Below, one piece after another: positions 54,061-64,000 of a DNA stretch of 64,000 bases (positions are counted from its first letter, which is position 1; the number at the start of each line of letters is the position of its first letter). The notes beneath the pieces were generated by a model. That model was not told where the DNA came from. It made no database searches and saw nothing but the letters and a program-made list of their open reading frames with translations. Source of the stretch: Yponomeuta sedellus (Eukaryota; Arthropoda; Insecta; Lepidoptera; Yponomeutidae); the NCBI GenBank assembly GCA_934045075.1, contig OW203731.1, forward strand, positions 16,879,570 to 16,943,569, in the 5' to 3' direction. The translations under genes and the position numbers were made by a program.

Positions 54061-57030
54061 ATGGAAAATAACTTAGATAAATTGATTGATTCTATAGATA
54101 ACTTTCAGATATCTACATCCGTTCTTTGTGACCCAGAAGATTGTCCCCATTATCTAAGCCGCTCAAATAAAAACATTAAAATAGTTACCCAGAACATTAG
54201 AAGTATTTCATGCAATACCCCTGGTTTTAATACTCTCTTACAGCGTACTAAGATAGAGCCAGACGTCATAGTTTTTACAGAATGCTGGTTAAATAGTACC
54301 ACTAACCAAAATCTACCAAGATTCACAAATTTTACCTGTTTTGCTACAGCAAAAAATTGTAATCAAAATGATGGAGTTGTGGTATATATAAAGGAAGATA
54401 TAAATGTACAATGTTTTGAACCCGAATTTCATGAAGCAAATTGCCTTGTCTCGATTCTTAACGATAATATTGCTGTGATTTCTATTTATAGATCACCATC
54501 CTATTCATCTATTGAAACCTTTTTAAACTCACTAGATAGTTTGCTTAACTCACTAAAGAAATATAAACATTTATTACTGGTTGGTGATATTAATATTGAT
54601 ATTGCTCGAGATAACTCAGAGGCTCGTACTTCCAGCTACTTAGAACTCACTGCCAGCCATGGTCTACTTCCAGCTCATACTACACCTACTAGAGAACACT
54701 CGTGCCTTGATCATGTGATCTTAAGGTCACCTCACGAATCAAAAACTTTGATCATAAATAATAGCATTACCGACCATAATACTGTTTGTATTTGCATGGA
54801 AATGAGACATCAAAAGTTCTTTGCTAATAGAAAAATAACAAAAAATAATTACAATGGTATAGCAAGCGCGTTGGGCAACACGGATTTTGAACCGGTTTTG
54901 AAACAAAGTAATTGTGATAAGGCTACCAATTTGTTCGTAGATACTTTAACTGGGATAATTGAAACAAACTCTACTGATATTGTATTATCTAAACGAAAAA
55001 CACCACTTAAACCCTGGATAACGCCAGGACTGCTTCGCTGTATGAGGAATAGAGACAAGATGAACAAAAAAGTGAAATTGGATCCAGAAAACAGTGTTCT
55101 TAGCACTACTTATCGTCGCTACAGAAATTTCTGTAATAATATACTAAGACGTCTAAAAAGACAATATGAAAAATCTCAGCTAGAAAAAGCCAGTAAGATT
55201 AACTCCAAGCGAACATGGCAAGTCATTAATGACATCACTCGATTTAAACCTAATAAGACAGTTGCAAAAGACGTACTTTCACTATCCTCAGACCCCATCG
55301 AAGCTATAAATATGGCTAATAGTTATTTTGCTCATGTAGGTGAAAACCTTGCAAATTTGATAATAAGAGATGGACCAAGTGAACTCTCTAATGTAGAGTC
55401 AAAATATCAAGCTACTACACATTGCCTTAAATCCTTTGTTCTTCTAGAAACTGATCTCACACAAGTAATTTCGATTGTTAACTCACTTAAAAACACTTGC
55501 TCTACCGGGTGGGATCAAATATCCTCAAAAATTATTAAACAGAATATAAAAATCCTAGCTGGCCCAATTACACATATTTGCAACTTATCAATAAACTCTG
55601 GTATATTCCCAACTGCATTCAAACAATCAATAATAACTCCTTTACACAAATCAGGTGAAAAGTCCGTCACAAGCAACTATAGGCCGATATCCTTGCTACC
55701 GACACTTTCAAAAATACTGGAAAAAGTTATAAATAATCAGTTCATAAGCTACGTTGAAACAAACAATCTGTTGTCACCCAGTCAGTTTGGTTTTCGCAGA
55801 GGTAAGTCGACCACCGATGCAGTATCTAAAGTGTCAACTAGCATTGTCAAAAGCCTAGATAAAGGAGAAAAATGCCTGACTATATTTTTGGATTTGCGAA
55901 AGGCTTTTGACACAATCCCACCGCACCTATTGCTCAAAAAACTAGAGTTAGAGTTTGGAGTTCGGGGCCTTCAGTTGCAGTTATTTAAAACTTACCTTTT
56001 AGATAGATATCAAAAAACAAGGGTGGGCGACTTATTGAGCGACTCTCTCCCGATAAGATTCGGAATACCTCAAGGAAGTATTCTCGGCCCGACCCTTTTT
56101 TTAATATATATTAATAGCCTTAGTAATATAACCCTACTAAACGGAGAAATTACCTCTTTTGCCGATGATACAGCTCTGACTTTCAGGGGAAGGAGTTGGA
56201 ATGACGTCTACAATAATTCCCAAAAGGGCTTAGATATGGTTATGAAATGGCTCAGTAACAATCTTCTAAGTCTGAACACTGATAAAACTAAATATATTGC
56301 GTTTTCAATTGTTGCATCAACTCAACCTAGTCCAGAAAGCCATTTTATTTTTGCACATTCAGTTTCATGTTTGTTTTCACCGTCTAATAATTGCAAATGT
56401 CGAAAACTTGAAAAAGTTAACTCAATTAGATATCTTGGGGTGATTTTGGATAGACATCTTTCTTTTAAAGAACATATTGCAACTCTCTCAGCTCGTGTTC
56501 GTAAACTGATATATGTATTCAAAACTATTCGTCATTTAGCTGAACCTGCTCTAATAAAAACAATTTTCTTCGCTCTGTGCCAATCAATACTAACATATTG
56601 TATTATAGTGTGGGGTGGTGCTGCGAAATCACACATAATTTGCCTTGAAAGAGCGCAGCGTGCTATACTAAAAGTTAGTAATTTCTTGCCGTTTCGTACC
56701 CCCACTACAAAAGTTTATCAAATTACAGAGGTGCTCACGGTTCGCCAACCCTATATCCTGCGCGTCATCATTGAACAGCATAAAAGTTTAAAACTTAACT
56801 CCTCAGACAGAACAAAAAGACAAAAATCCATAATATTTCGAGTGAAACGTGTCCGAACAACGTTCGCACAAAGATCTCTATTGTTTATGGCTAATTTCTT
56901 GTATAATAGAATTAATAAACAACACAATATATCAGAACTAACGAAACACGAGTGTAACAAGTGTGTCCAAAACTTTCTTCTTACTCTTTCCTACTCAAAG
57001 ACAGAAGATCTATTAGGAATAGTTAAATGA
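54061..57030 (+). CDS. LINE ORF2: endonuclease and reverse transcriptase
   Basis: 989 residues from ATG 54061; the frame is open back to a GTG at 53989. The N-terminal APE endonuclease shows TQNIRSI (about 44), FTECWL, ISIYRSPS, LLVGDINIDI and ITDHNTVCI (about 236), so the catalytic Asn, Glu, Asp and His are present. The reverse transcriptase shows NYRPISLLP, FLDLRKAFDTI, FGIPQGSILGPTLFLIYINS and SFADDTALTF (about 699). The thumb and C-terminal region run to YLGVILDRHLSFKEH and beyond. No stop or frameshift. It nicks target DNA and primes reverse transcription of LINE RNA there. CR1 versus Jockey clade is not decided. Confidence 0.95.
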   Translation: MENNLDKLIDSIDNFQISTSVLCDPEDCPHYLSRSNKNIKIVTQNIRSISCNTPGFNTLLQRTKIEPDVIVFTECWLNSTTNQNLPRFTNFTCFATAKNCNQNDGVVVYIKEDINVQCFEPEFHEANCLVSILNDNIAVISIYRSPSYSSIETFLNSLDSLLNSLKKYKHLLLVGDINIDIARDNSEARTSSYLELTASHGLLPAHTTPTREHSCLDHVILRSPHESKTLIINNSITDHNTVCICMEMRHQKFFANRKITKNNYNGIASALGNTDFEPVLKQSNCDKATNLFVDTLTGIIETNSTDIVLSKRKTPLKPWITPGLLRCMRNRDKMNKKVKLDPENSVLSTTYRRYRNFCNNILRRLKRQYEKSQLEKASKINSKRTWQVINDITRFKPNKTVAKDVLSLSSDPIEAINMANSYFAHVGENLANLIIRDGPSELSNVESKYQATTHCLKSFVLLETDLTQVISIVNSLKNTCSTGWDQISSKIIKQNIKILAGPITHICNLSINSGIFPTAFKQSIITPLHKSGEKSVTSNYRPISLLPTLSKILEKVINNQFISYVETNNLLSPSQFGFRRGKSTTDAVSKVSTSIVKSLDKGEKCLTIFLDLRKAFDTIPPHLLLKKLELEFGVRGLQLQLFKTYLLDRYQKTRVGDLLSDSLPIRFGIPQGSILGPTLFLIYINSLSNITLLNGEITSFADDTALTFRGRSWNDVYNNSQKGLDMVMKWLSNNLLSLNTDKTKYIAFSIVASTQPSPESHFIFAHSVSCLFSPSNNCKCRKLEKVNSIRYLGVILDRHLSFKEHIATLSARVRKLIYVFKTIRHLAEPALIKTIFFALCQSILTYCIIVWGGAAKSHIICLERAQRAILKVSNFLPFRTPTTKVYQITEVLTVRQPYILRVIIEQHKSLKLNSSDRTKRQKSIIFRVKRVRTTFAQRSLLFMANFLYNRINKQHNISELTKHECNKCVQNFLLTLSYSKTEDLLGIVK

Positions 57031-57520
57031 ATTTACAATACTATATAAATGGTACAAAATATTATCACTCTACATTCACCACACACTACATTTTTCCTTC
57101 ACACACTCACTACACTTCACAGATACACAATTTTCACACTCACACTTTTCACATGCATGCTAGAATAAATATATTTAATACTAATTTCATTAAATTTAAG
57201 TACTTAACTGCAGAATGATTCAAATCTTATAGTGTAATAATAATTAAAATTAAAGTTTTACCTATGTCACATCATAAGTCAAATAGATAAAATTTACCTT
57301 TTGGTACTTCATAATAACTAGTGAATAACAATATGTTGCTCTATTGTAAATTTTTATAATATAAATATGGAAGGAACACTGATGCTCTATACAACAGGCC
57401 CTGCCTAGTTTAGACATCAGGCATTCATTATTAAGTGTAAGCCCTAGAACCTTATGTGAAAAATGTACTCTACATATGTTATTGTATCATAGCTGTGTTA
57501 CTCTGATTTTGATGAAATAA

Positions 57521-57547
57521 AAAATTATCTTATCTTATCTTATCTTA
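57521..57547 (+). repeat. (TTATC)n tail of the LINE
   Basis: Four to five TTATC units follow an AATAAA signal, as a 3' tail generated during target-primed reverse transcription. Confidence 0.8.
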
Positions 57548-57640
57548 CTATACTATTTTTATTTTTAATGCACTAACCCGTGCTAAGGACAATTTTAAAA
57601 ACGGAAAAAATTGGGTGGAATTCTTAGGCTCTAAATATGT
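57548..57640 (-). mobile_element. SINE tail fragment, copy 3
   Basis: Matches the terminal 90 bp of the SINE at 52065-52375 ('tttttatttttaatgcacta', 'acccgtgctaaggacaattt'). It sits directly against the LINE tail. Confidence 0.75.
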
Positions 57641-57720
57641 TTTTAAAATTTTAATCTTCTAGTAATTCTGTATCTGAAACAAAGTACAATAAATCGAATA
57701 AACAATTAAAAGGAAATTAA

Positions 57721-58753
57721 TCAATCACTATCGCTATCGCTATGAACTGCTTCTGTAAAGCTCCTACCCTCCTTTGAGGGTAAGGGCCTATTATAAAATT
57801 TTGCAAAAACAAGAGAGTTGCCAGACCAACCAGCCGATTTCTTAATTAGCTCAATAGAAATGCCTCTCCTTCTAGCCGCTGTGGTAGAAGCATGACGGGT
57901 GCTGTGTGCAGAAAATGTGGTAGTGTCAACTCCACTCTCATTCAAAACATCCTTTATCCAGCGGCTGATAGTTGAAGCACTTGCGTTGTGTATTGGTTTT
58001 CTGGTAGTAAGAACAAGCTTTTCAGTTTGAGAAAAAGTTCTTAATGGTTTTGTGGCCTCAATATAAGAAGACTTCTTTTCAGTTTTTCCCGGACAAATTT
58101 GCTCTTTATGTGGAAAGAAAGGAATAACTAAACGCGGCATTTGACGATTTGGTGCTGATGTTTTTATGACATCACTGATAACTATTTCAAAGTTCTGACC
58201 ATTGACTGTGATATTAGATAATCGTATAAGTGACAGCGTCTGGACACGTTGTGCAGTCGACAAGGCGACCAGAGCTACCAGTTTCTTTGAAAGTTTATCT
58301 AGTTTGGATACCAACTGGACAAAAAATCAAGTACCTACCACGTTAGGATTCCAAGTCGTATGGTACTTTGGAAACAAGGGCCGATCTTTACATACACCCT
58401 TTAAGAACCGTAGGACGCGTTCGTCGCTACTGAATTCTTTCCCCAATATCAAAGAATGATGAACGAACTGTATTTCAAATAGAATAACTACCACCCGCCT
58501 GAAACAGTGATGTGAAAAACTTCAATATCTTTGGAATATTAATTTCATAAAAATCAGATTTATTCTTGACACAAAAATCCCACCATTTTTTAAAAGCACA
58601 ATCATATTGTTTGATAGTATTTTTTGCTAGTGATCCTATCATAATGTCAATGGTTTCAGGCTCTAAACATTGTTTTGCATAAGCTCCCCGGATAATAGAG
58701 ATGAGAGAGAGACATTTATTTGAAGCCACAAAGATACAATACACATAACACAA
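57721..58753 (-). pseudogene. Tyrosine recombinase, DIRS- or Crypton-like
   Basis: The catalytic part (57721-58314) shows the first Arg in TAQRVQTLSLIRL, the HxxR box in AHSTRHASTTAARR, the GWS box in SAGWSGNSLVF and the Tyr in FAKFYNRPL, the full set of tyrosine-recombinase residues. The N-terminal SAM-like core-binding part (LAKNTIKQYDCAFKKWWDFC) is in 58475-58753, with a linking segment (FSSDERVLRFLKGV) in another frame. Two frameshifts near 58300-58340 and 58470-58490 inactivate it. The '...PLFPKYHTTWNPN' linker is typical of DIRS-type YR retroelements, but no RT is adjacent, so a Crypton is also possible. The upstream edge is fused to the tail of the next LINE. Confidence 0.75.
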
Positions 58754-58754
58754 T

Positions 58755-59307
58755 GTAACACGATATTAAAATAATACATACAAATAAGAAAAGAAAGAAC
58801 AAAGAAAAATATTATAGAACAAAGAATACGATATAAAACAAATATTTACTTTATTTTTTTATTTTATTTTATTAATTTATCAAAGCCCACAGCACAAAAC
58901 AATATAAAATAAGTAAATAAATGTAGACCAAACATAGGCCAATTACGGACTAATATTTTTTTATACTAATCTTATTTACGAAACACAAAGCAGGCAACAG
59001 AGTTGCCTGGTATTAGTTATATTAAAACAAAGTTTTGAATACCAAAATTAAGAATATCAAAATCAACATAATTCATGCAAAACATTTCGGCACCTGTATG
59101 TGTATGTAAGTGTGTGTGTATGTGAGGGTGTGTTTGTGTGTGTGTGAGAGAGATTGAAGAGAAAGTCTGAAATTCAAGTTATTTTATGTTTTTTATGGTT
59201 TTTATGACCTGGTGTCTGAAAGCTTCTTGAGATACATGAAATATATCAATGTCTGAAAAAGATTGATTATAAGTTTTTGGCAAGCGACAACTTATGGAAT
59301 TTTGAGC
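58755..59307 (-). other. 3' UTR of the degenerate LINE
   Basis: A/T-rich, with a (TG)n-like stretch at 59098-59145. No gene. Confidence 0.4.
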
Positions 59308-59763
59308 TTAATTCGTGTGGACAAAAGGAACGTGAAAGAGACTGCGGATATCATGTCTAGTGCGAGTAGATGGGGCTCGTAAATTTACTAAAGTATTAAC
59401 TAGTTCAGGACTGTCAGCAATGCCGTTGCAGATTTTGTATAAAAACTGCATGTCTAAGACTATACGCCGATCAATAAGAGTCATAATGTTATGCCTCTGA
59501 CAAGAAGTCAAATAGTCGTCGTTGGGGTAACCAGATCTGTAATTGAGATGACGTAAAAAAAATTTTCTGAAGTCGCTCAACTAGATCTTGATAAATAATA
59601 CACTGCGGATTCCAAATACAACTGCAGTACTCCAATATGCTTCTAACATAAGCATAGTACAGAACGCAGAGACTTTTTGGGTTTTTGAAAGGTTTACTGA
59701 CCCTAAGAATAAAACCCAGATTTCTAAAAGCTCTATTAGTGATAGCCTCAATGTGATCCTGGA

Positions 59764-59793
59764 ATGTTAGCTTAGAAGACTCTAAGCTAACAT
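59764..59793. repeat. Perfect 13-bp hairpin in the LINE remnant
   Basis: ATGTTAGCTTAGA, loop AGAC, exact complement. It lies where the RT C-terminal reading frame has extra residues. Confidence 0.85.
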
Positions 59794-60969
59794 AACAAGC
59801 TTTTAGACAAAAGCACTCCCAAATCACGTATTGAAGTAACTTTTTGAATTTGTGAAGTATTGATGTAGTAAATGTGGTTGATAGGTTTGGTACTCCTCGA
59901 AAAACTGATTTGATTACACTTCGCCAGGTCCCTTACTTTTATCAATATTGCTTAGCAATTTGAGAAGGTAGTCTTCCGACACCTCAACAGAAGATAAAAC
60001 TTGTAGATGTGAAGGTTCAGGCAAATCCATTCTAGAGTAAGAATCGGCAGGGACACCAAACGTTTTACTAAAGTATTGACTAAATGCGTTGCAAATATCT
60101 AGTTGAGTAGTGAGTATTTTAGTATCGTAATTCATGTTTTTGGGGTAACCAGATGCGTCCTTTCGACGCGATCTTACGTTAGACCATACAAGTTTAGGAT
60201 TGTGTTGTATACCTTCTTCGGCTGATTGTATATGCTTAGCAAAACATTCCTCCAGCACTCTTTTTTGTCTTCTACGTAAGAGGCGGAAGGCATCATAATC
60301 TGAGGGATTTTTATGCTTTTTCCAAAATTTATGATACTTTGTTTTCTCCTTAATTATGTTTATTAGCGCCTTACTGTACCACACAGGGTATTGATATGAA
60401 TTACTAGCCAATACCTTAGGTACGAATCTATCAATTGCTTCATGAAGATACGAGTACAATTGGGAGACCGCCTCATCCACCGTGCCTCCGGAAAGATTGG
60501 ACCAATCATAATTCGAGATGTGTTTATTAATAGCTATGTAGTCTCCCTTTCGAAACTTATACTTAAGACTTTTAGTAATTGGTACAGTTGCAATCGAGAT
60601 ATCGACCGACTCAATTTCCAGAGCTGGGTGGAAGCGATCTTCATCAACAGCAGGGGTAAGAGCCACACAAATCTCCACAGCAAAGTTAGAAAATACCAGA
60701 TTCAAAACGTTGCCACAGCTATTTTTAAATTTATTAGATTGATTTAACCCCAGGAAACTCATATGATTAACCAACTCTGTAGCAGAATTCTGTATTTCAA
60801 TCGAGCCCCTTTTTATGCATAACGGTTCACCTAAGTCCCAGTTCAAACACGGTAAATTAAAATCACCCAATATCATGAAATAGTCATCGGAGTGACATTG
60901 CGTGACGTCACTAAGTGCCTCAAGAAAATTGTTTACTCGTAGGGGTAGGTTACGATCAGGAGGTATATA

Positions 60970-61376
60970 ATAATAATATTGGCCTTTTTGCATCTACTTA
61001 ATGAGATGATTTATACAGCGTCCAGTGGTATCTTCACTCACACTAGATGGGTGAAGGGACCACTCCGACGCTGTAGTGCCTGGGTCATGGTTTTATAGAT
61101 GGTGTAGGCTTGCCCAGCACCTATACCATCCTGACAGCTTAGTCGGCCTAGTCCACAGGAAAGACTAGTCAATACGTGCGGAGCCAACCAAGCCGCGGGT
61201 TTCCTCACGATGTTTTCCTTCACCGTTAGCGTGTGGTATTGCGACTGCAAATTCGCAAATGTACGTAACTTTGAAATTAAACAAAGTCATTGGTACATGC
61301 CCGCACTCGGGATCGAACCTGGGGCTCTCGCTTGCCAGTCTATGGTTCTACCCACTGAGCTACCACCGCTGTAGAA
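60970..61376 (-). mobile_element. Full-length SINE B inserted in LINE ORF2
   Basis: About 407 bp flanked by the 8-bp target duplication GGTATATA (60962-60969 and 61377-61384). Minus-strand head: tRNA-like A box GGTGGTAGCTCAGTGGGTAG and B box AGGTTCGATCCCG. Core: 'ggtgaaggaaaacatcgtga' and the following 'ggaaacc'. The end is shared with 31838-31978. The interrupted protein motif is the 'VYIPP' block of the endonuclease. Confidence 0.9.
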
Positions 61377-61929
61377 GGTATATATACGAGTGCAATATGT
61401 AGGTTGCGTTGGGCACCCAACGTTTCCCTTGGAATAGTCAGCCAGAGACATTCGTGATCGTCGCGCTGCCAGTCCGTTTGTGCGCGCGCGCAAAGTGAGT
61501 GTGTAACAAGCGCCATCACGCCACCGCCCGCTCCAGGCGTGCCACGGTCCCTACGAAATACCTGGTAATGATTGAGGTCGGTTAATTTAGAATTTAAAAT
61601 GCTGCTGCAAAGCTTAGACTCGGTGACAAGAACAATTTCATAGTTAAAGCCTGACATACTGTTATAGAAAGTTGTCGTTTTGGTTCGCAATCCATTTACA
61701 TTTTGGTAAAATAAGCGCAATTTATCGAATTTTATAATTACTTTTAAATTTATAATCTGAGCATACTGTGGTATGTGACAACAATGGATTATGAATTATG
61801 ACCCAACCAGCGACCACCGTGATACAAGCAACAACAGGAATTTAAGATTAATTCAGGTTTTTTCTTCAGTGTAGGTAAGTGAGCAAAAACTTTAAATATT
61901 GAGTTAAACGTGTAAAGTGCAGTGTAGTG

Positions 61930-62944
61930 TATTGTGTTTGTGAATGATGGTGAATTTCTTAGTAGTGTGAATGATGGTGAATTTCTTAGTAATGAGTATA
62001 CAAGGTCTTTTGTTTTCCTCTGTCTGAAACGTACGATAAGCGAGCGCGGACGACCAACTATTGGTCGGAATGGCTGTACACGGTGTGCAAATTCGATGTC
62101 GTTAGTAGCGAGTGCTACACCAATAATTTTTGCAATTTTTTGTACTAATCCTTCGATGGATTCACCTTCCGACTCGGGGACCCCACTAAGCCTGAGGTTT
62201 TGTAGACGCGCCCACTGTTGCTGTTGATGACTTTCACGTTCGAGCGTAGCAAGACGCAATTCCATGCCTTTGCATTGGCTAAGCAAGTTTTTGTTCTCCG
62301 ACAAAACAGCCTTGACTTCAGAGTCGCTTTTGTTTAGTGACGCCCTCAACTTTTCATTTTCACCTCTCACCTCAGTTAAACTAGATTGCAACTCAGCCAT
62401 CCGGACTTTAAAGGATTTTAGTTCGGCGCTTATTACTTCACGTACTACTATTGGTAGTTCTTCTTTTATAATGCGAAGGATATCAGCTCGGAGTTGTGAA
62501 GAATAACATGAACTCACTGGTATCTCAGTAAGGGAGGGCTGTGTGTCGCTAGATGTTACAGTTGTAGGCCTCCGGTGCGTGATGTTAGGTTCATCCACTG
62601 CGCTAGGTTTTGCAGGAGTGTTACTATTGTCCCCTCTGGGCTGTTTGGACTTACATTGAGGACATTTCCAAGCTACCTGATTTTTAAAATTATGTTCCGT
62701 TAGACCAACACATAACTAGTGGACACATAAGCACTTCTTTACTCAGCACTACGTGGTCAGTACAGGCATTACAGGAACTTGCCCTGCAAGCAGGACAGAG
62801 CCAAGTGCTTCGCTGTTTCTTCAGTTCTTCGCCAGTACCCATACCTGCACATTTACTGTGCAAAACGTAAACACAAGATTTTCGAGTGCACTGTAGTTTT
62901 TCCTTGTCAGCCACAGGCAAGGTGCATATCATGTATTTACTCAT
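61930..62944 (-). pseudogene. LINE ORF1 remnant with PHD-like finger
   Basis: ATG 62944 opens a cysteine/histidine-rich domain (LQCTRKSCVYVLHSKCAG...STWLCPACRASSCNAC). It continues after a frameshift at about 62690-62700 into a second CxxC pair (WKCPQCKSKQ), then a coiled coil (62150-62500; LQSSLTEVRGENEKLRASLN) and an ORF1 C-terminal block (LRLSGVPESEGESIEGLVQK). PHD-type fingers in ORF1 are known in some CR1/L2 LINEs. It is broken by the frameshift and by a local tandem duplication near 61941. Confidence 0.7.
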
Positions 62945-62949
62945 ACTTA

Positions 62950-63535
62950 TTCCGTTAGCTTCAAACTTCTCACTAAAATAACGACACTTTTACTATTGAA
63001 GTTGCACTTCACAATGTGGTTTGTTTTGTAGTTTAAAAATAACACGTAAAGTAGACCTATAATGGTGTAAGAATAAGATGATATTCACACAACAAACAAA
63101 TACTGTTATTAATTTTAAATATTAAAAAATTCTGTTACGATATAAAAGATAAATTTAGAAGGGCATTGTATCTCCGCACCCACAAACAGGTAGCTGACTC
63201 AGAATTTGCTGCAGGCTGGGCCTGCAACACTGATTTTCAGTCAGCACCTATTCTTCAATTTATACATACATTAAGTATAGAATATACCTTCATACACATC
63301 TTACATAAAAAAATATATTTATGAAACAACGTCAATAGAATAGAATATGCTGTGAAATATACTAAATATAGAATATCTAAGTAACAATGCACATAATATG
63401 ATAATAACATGTAGCATTAAATAATTATAAGCAAAGAAATAACAAATAAGTACATAATGGAATTATTAAAACAGCTTAATGTAATTAAAGTTAACATAAC
63501 ATAAAGAAAAAAAAACTATATATATATATATATAT
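62950..63535. other. AT-rich spacer
   Basis: No gene recognised. It may include the 5' UTR of the LINE to the left. A short (TA)n lies at 63519-63535. Confidence 0.3.
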
Positions 63536-63820
<285 letters not shown>

Positions 63821-64000
63821 TAAATGTATTCCTGCTAGTCACACTGCGGAGAGGGGAAGGGAGATAATTCCAACACTTAGACGCCGCAAACCTAAAACTT
63901 CCTCGAAACGCTGCGGTCCGGAACGCCGGCATAACAGCCCTCGCCCTATACCTTTGATCGCGTCCTGAGTCCTGACCAATTGAGTTTATCGTAAAGGTAG

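Larger units (their letters stand above)
52844..57547 (+). mobile_element. Nearly full-length CR1/Jockey-type LINE
   Basis: Contains ORF1, ORF2 and a 3' UTR ending GAAATAAAAAATTATC with a (TTATC)n tail at 57521-57547. The tail design (poly(A) signal plus pentamer) matches the (GATTT)n-tailed LINE at 26205. Possibly active except for a frameshift at the extreme start of ORF1. Confidence 0.85.
59308..61720 (-). pseudogene. LINE ORF2 remnant: endonuclease, RT core deleted
   Basis: 61340-61720 encodes the start of an APE endonuclease (LFYQNVNGLRTKT, IVLVTESKL, GGGVMALV). A SINE interrupts it. 59914-60993 continues with FMILGDFNLPCLNW and the linker to RT (KFWKKHKNPSDYDAFRLLRR) up to SNIDKSKGPGE, the boundary of the RT fingers. 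The next conserved sequence is the RT C-terminus in 59489-59827 (LTFQDHIEAITNRAFRNLGF, YYAYVRSILEYCSCIW) and 59308-59580. The palm domain with its FADD box is therefore absent. Non-functional. Confidence 0.8.
58715..62944 (-). mobile_element. Degenerate CR1/L2-type LINE with PHD-like ORF1
   Basis: Minus-strand LINE. Its 3' UTR and tail ('tctctctctcatctctatt') reach about 58700, against the tyrosine recombinase. ORF2 remnants occupy 59308-61720 and ORF1 61930-62944. The central RT is missing and a SINE is inserted. Confidence 0.75.

Overview
This is eukaryotic nuclear DNA, almost certainly from an insect and most probably a moth or butterfly. The pointers are AT-rich spacers, spliced genes with GT/AG introns, insect chemoreceptor-like exons, tRNA-derived SINEs, LINEs with pentanucleotide 3' tails, and several short dispersed repeats that I know from Lepidoptera. 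It is a transposon-dominated, gene-poor region. The only convincing host-type gene fragment is a two-exon odorant-receptor-like piece (9482-10306); a possible THAP exon (25165-25360) is weaker.

Layout. 1-1400 is three diverged copies of one dispersed repeat, followed by a MULE-like transposase scrap. 1680-7974 is a complete, intact Ty3/Gypsy retrotransposon on the minus strand (element A) with near-identical 365/366-bp LTRs and a roughly 50-bp tandem array in its 3' untranslated part. 8250-11900 holds hairpins, SINEs, LINE tails and the receptor exons. 12295-15955 is a compact divergent gene cluster resembling a Polinton/Maverick (adintovirus-like) element: an adenain-type cysteine protease and a frameshifted exonuclease-like gene on the minus strand, and two spliced genes on the plus strand. 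The second plus-strand gene carries a zinc finger and a polymerase-B-like N-terminus and is split by a repeat insertion. 17200-19284 is a decayed Gypsy gag-protease. 21100-26200 holds MITEs, a mariner scrap and the possible THAP exon.

27756-49975 is an 11,114-bp direct tandem duplication. The copies are co-linear without indels at every point checked, and one base difference was noticed. Each unit carries a truncated LINE, a PIF/Harbinger remnant, SINE pieces, two (ACCGT)n arrays, a complete Gypsy element (element B, 108-bp LTRs, 1390-aa polyprotein, CATT target duplication) and three MITEs. 50470-50700 is an RTE-like fragment and 51578-51904 a MITE. 52844-57547 is a nearly full-length LINE with an intact 989-aa ORF2. 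57721-58753 is a broken tyrosine recombinase of DIRS/Crypton type. 58715-62944 is a minus-strand LINE with PHD-like fingers in ORF1, a SINE inserted in its endonuclease and its RT core missing. The right edge has an almost perfect 285-bp palindrome centred on (TA)n, made from a LINE 3' end.

Most genes belong to separate mobile elements rather than to one pathway. The one region that looks like a multi-gene unit is 12295-15955, where two transcription directions diverge from a shared centre near 13600-13780.
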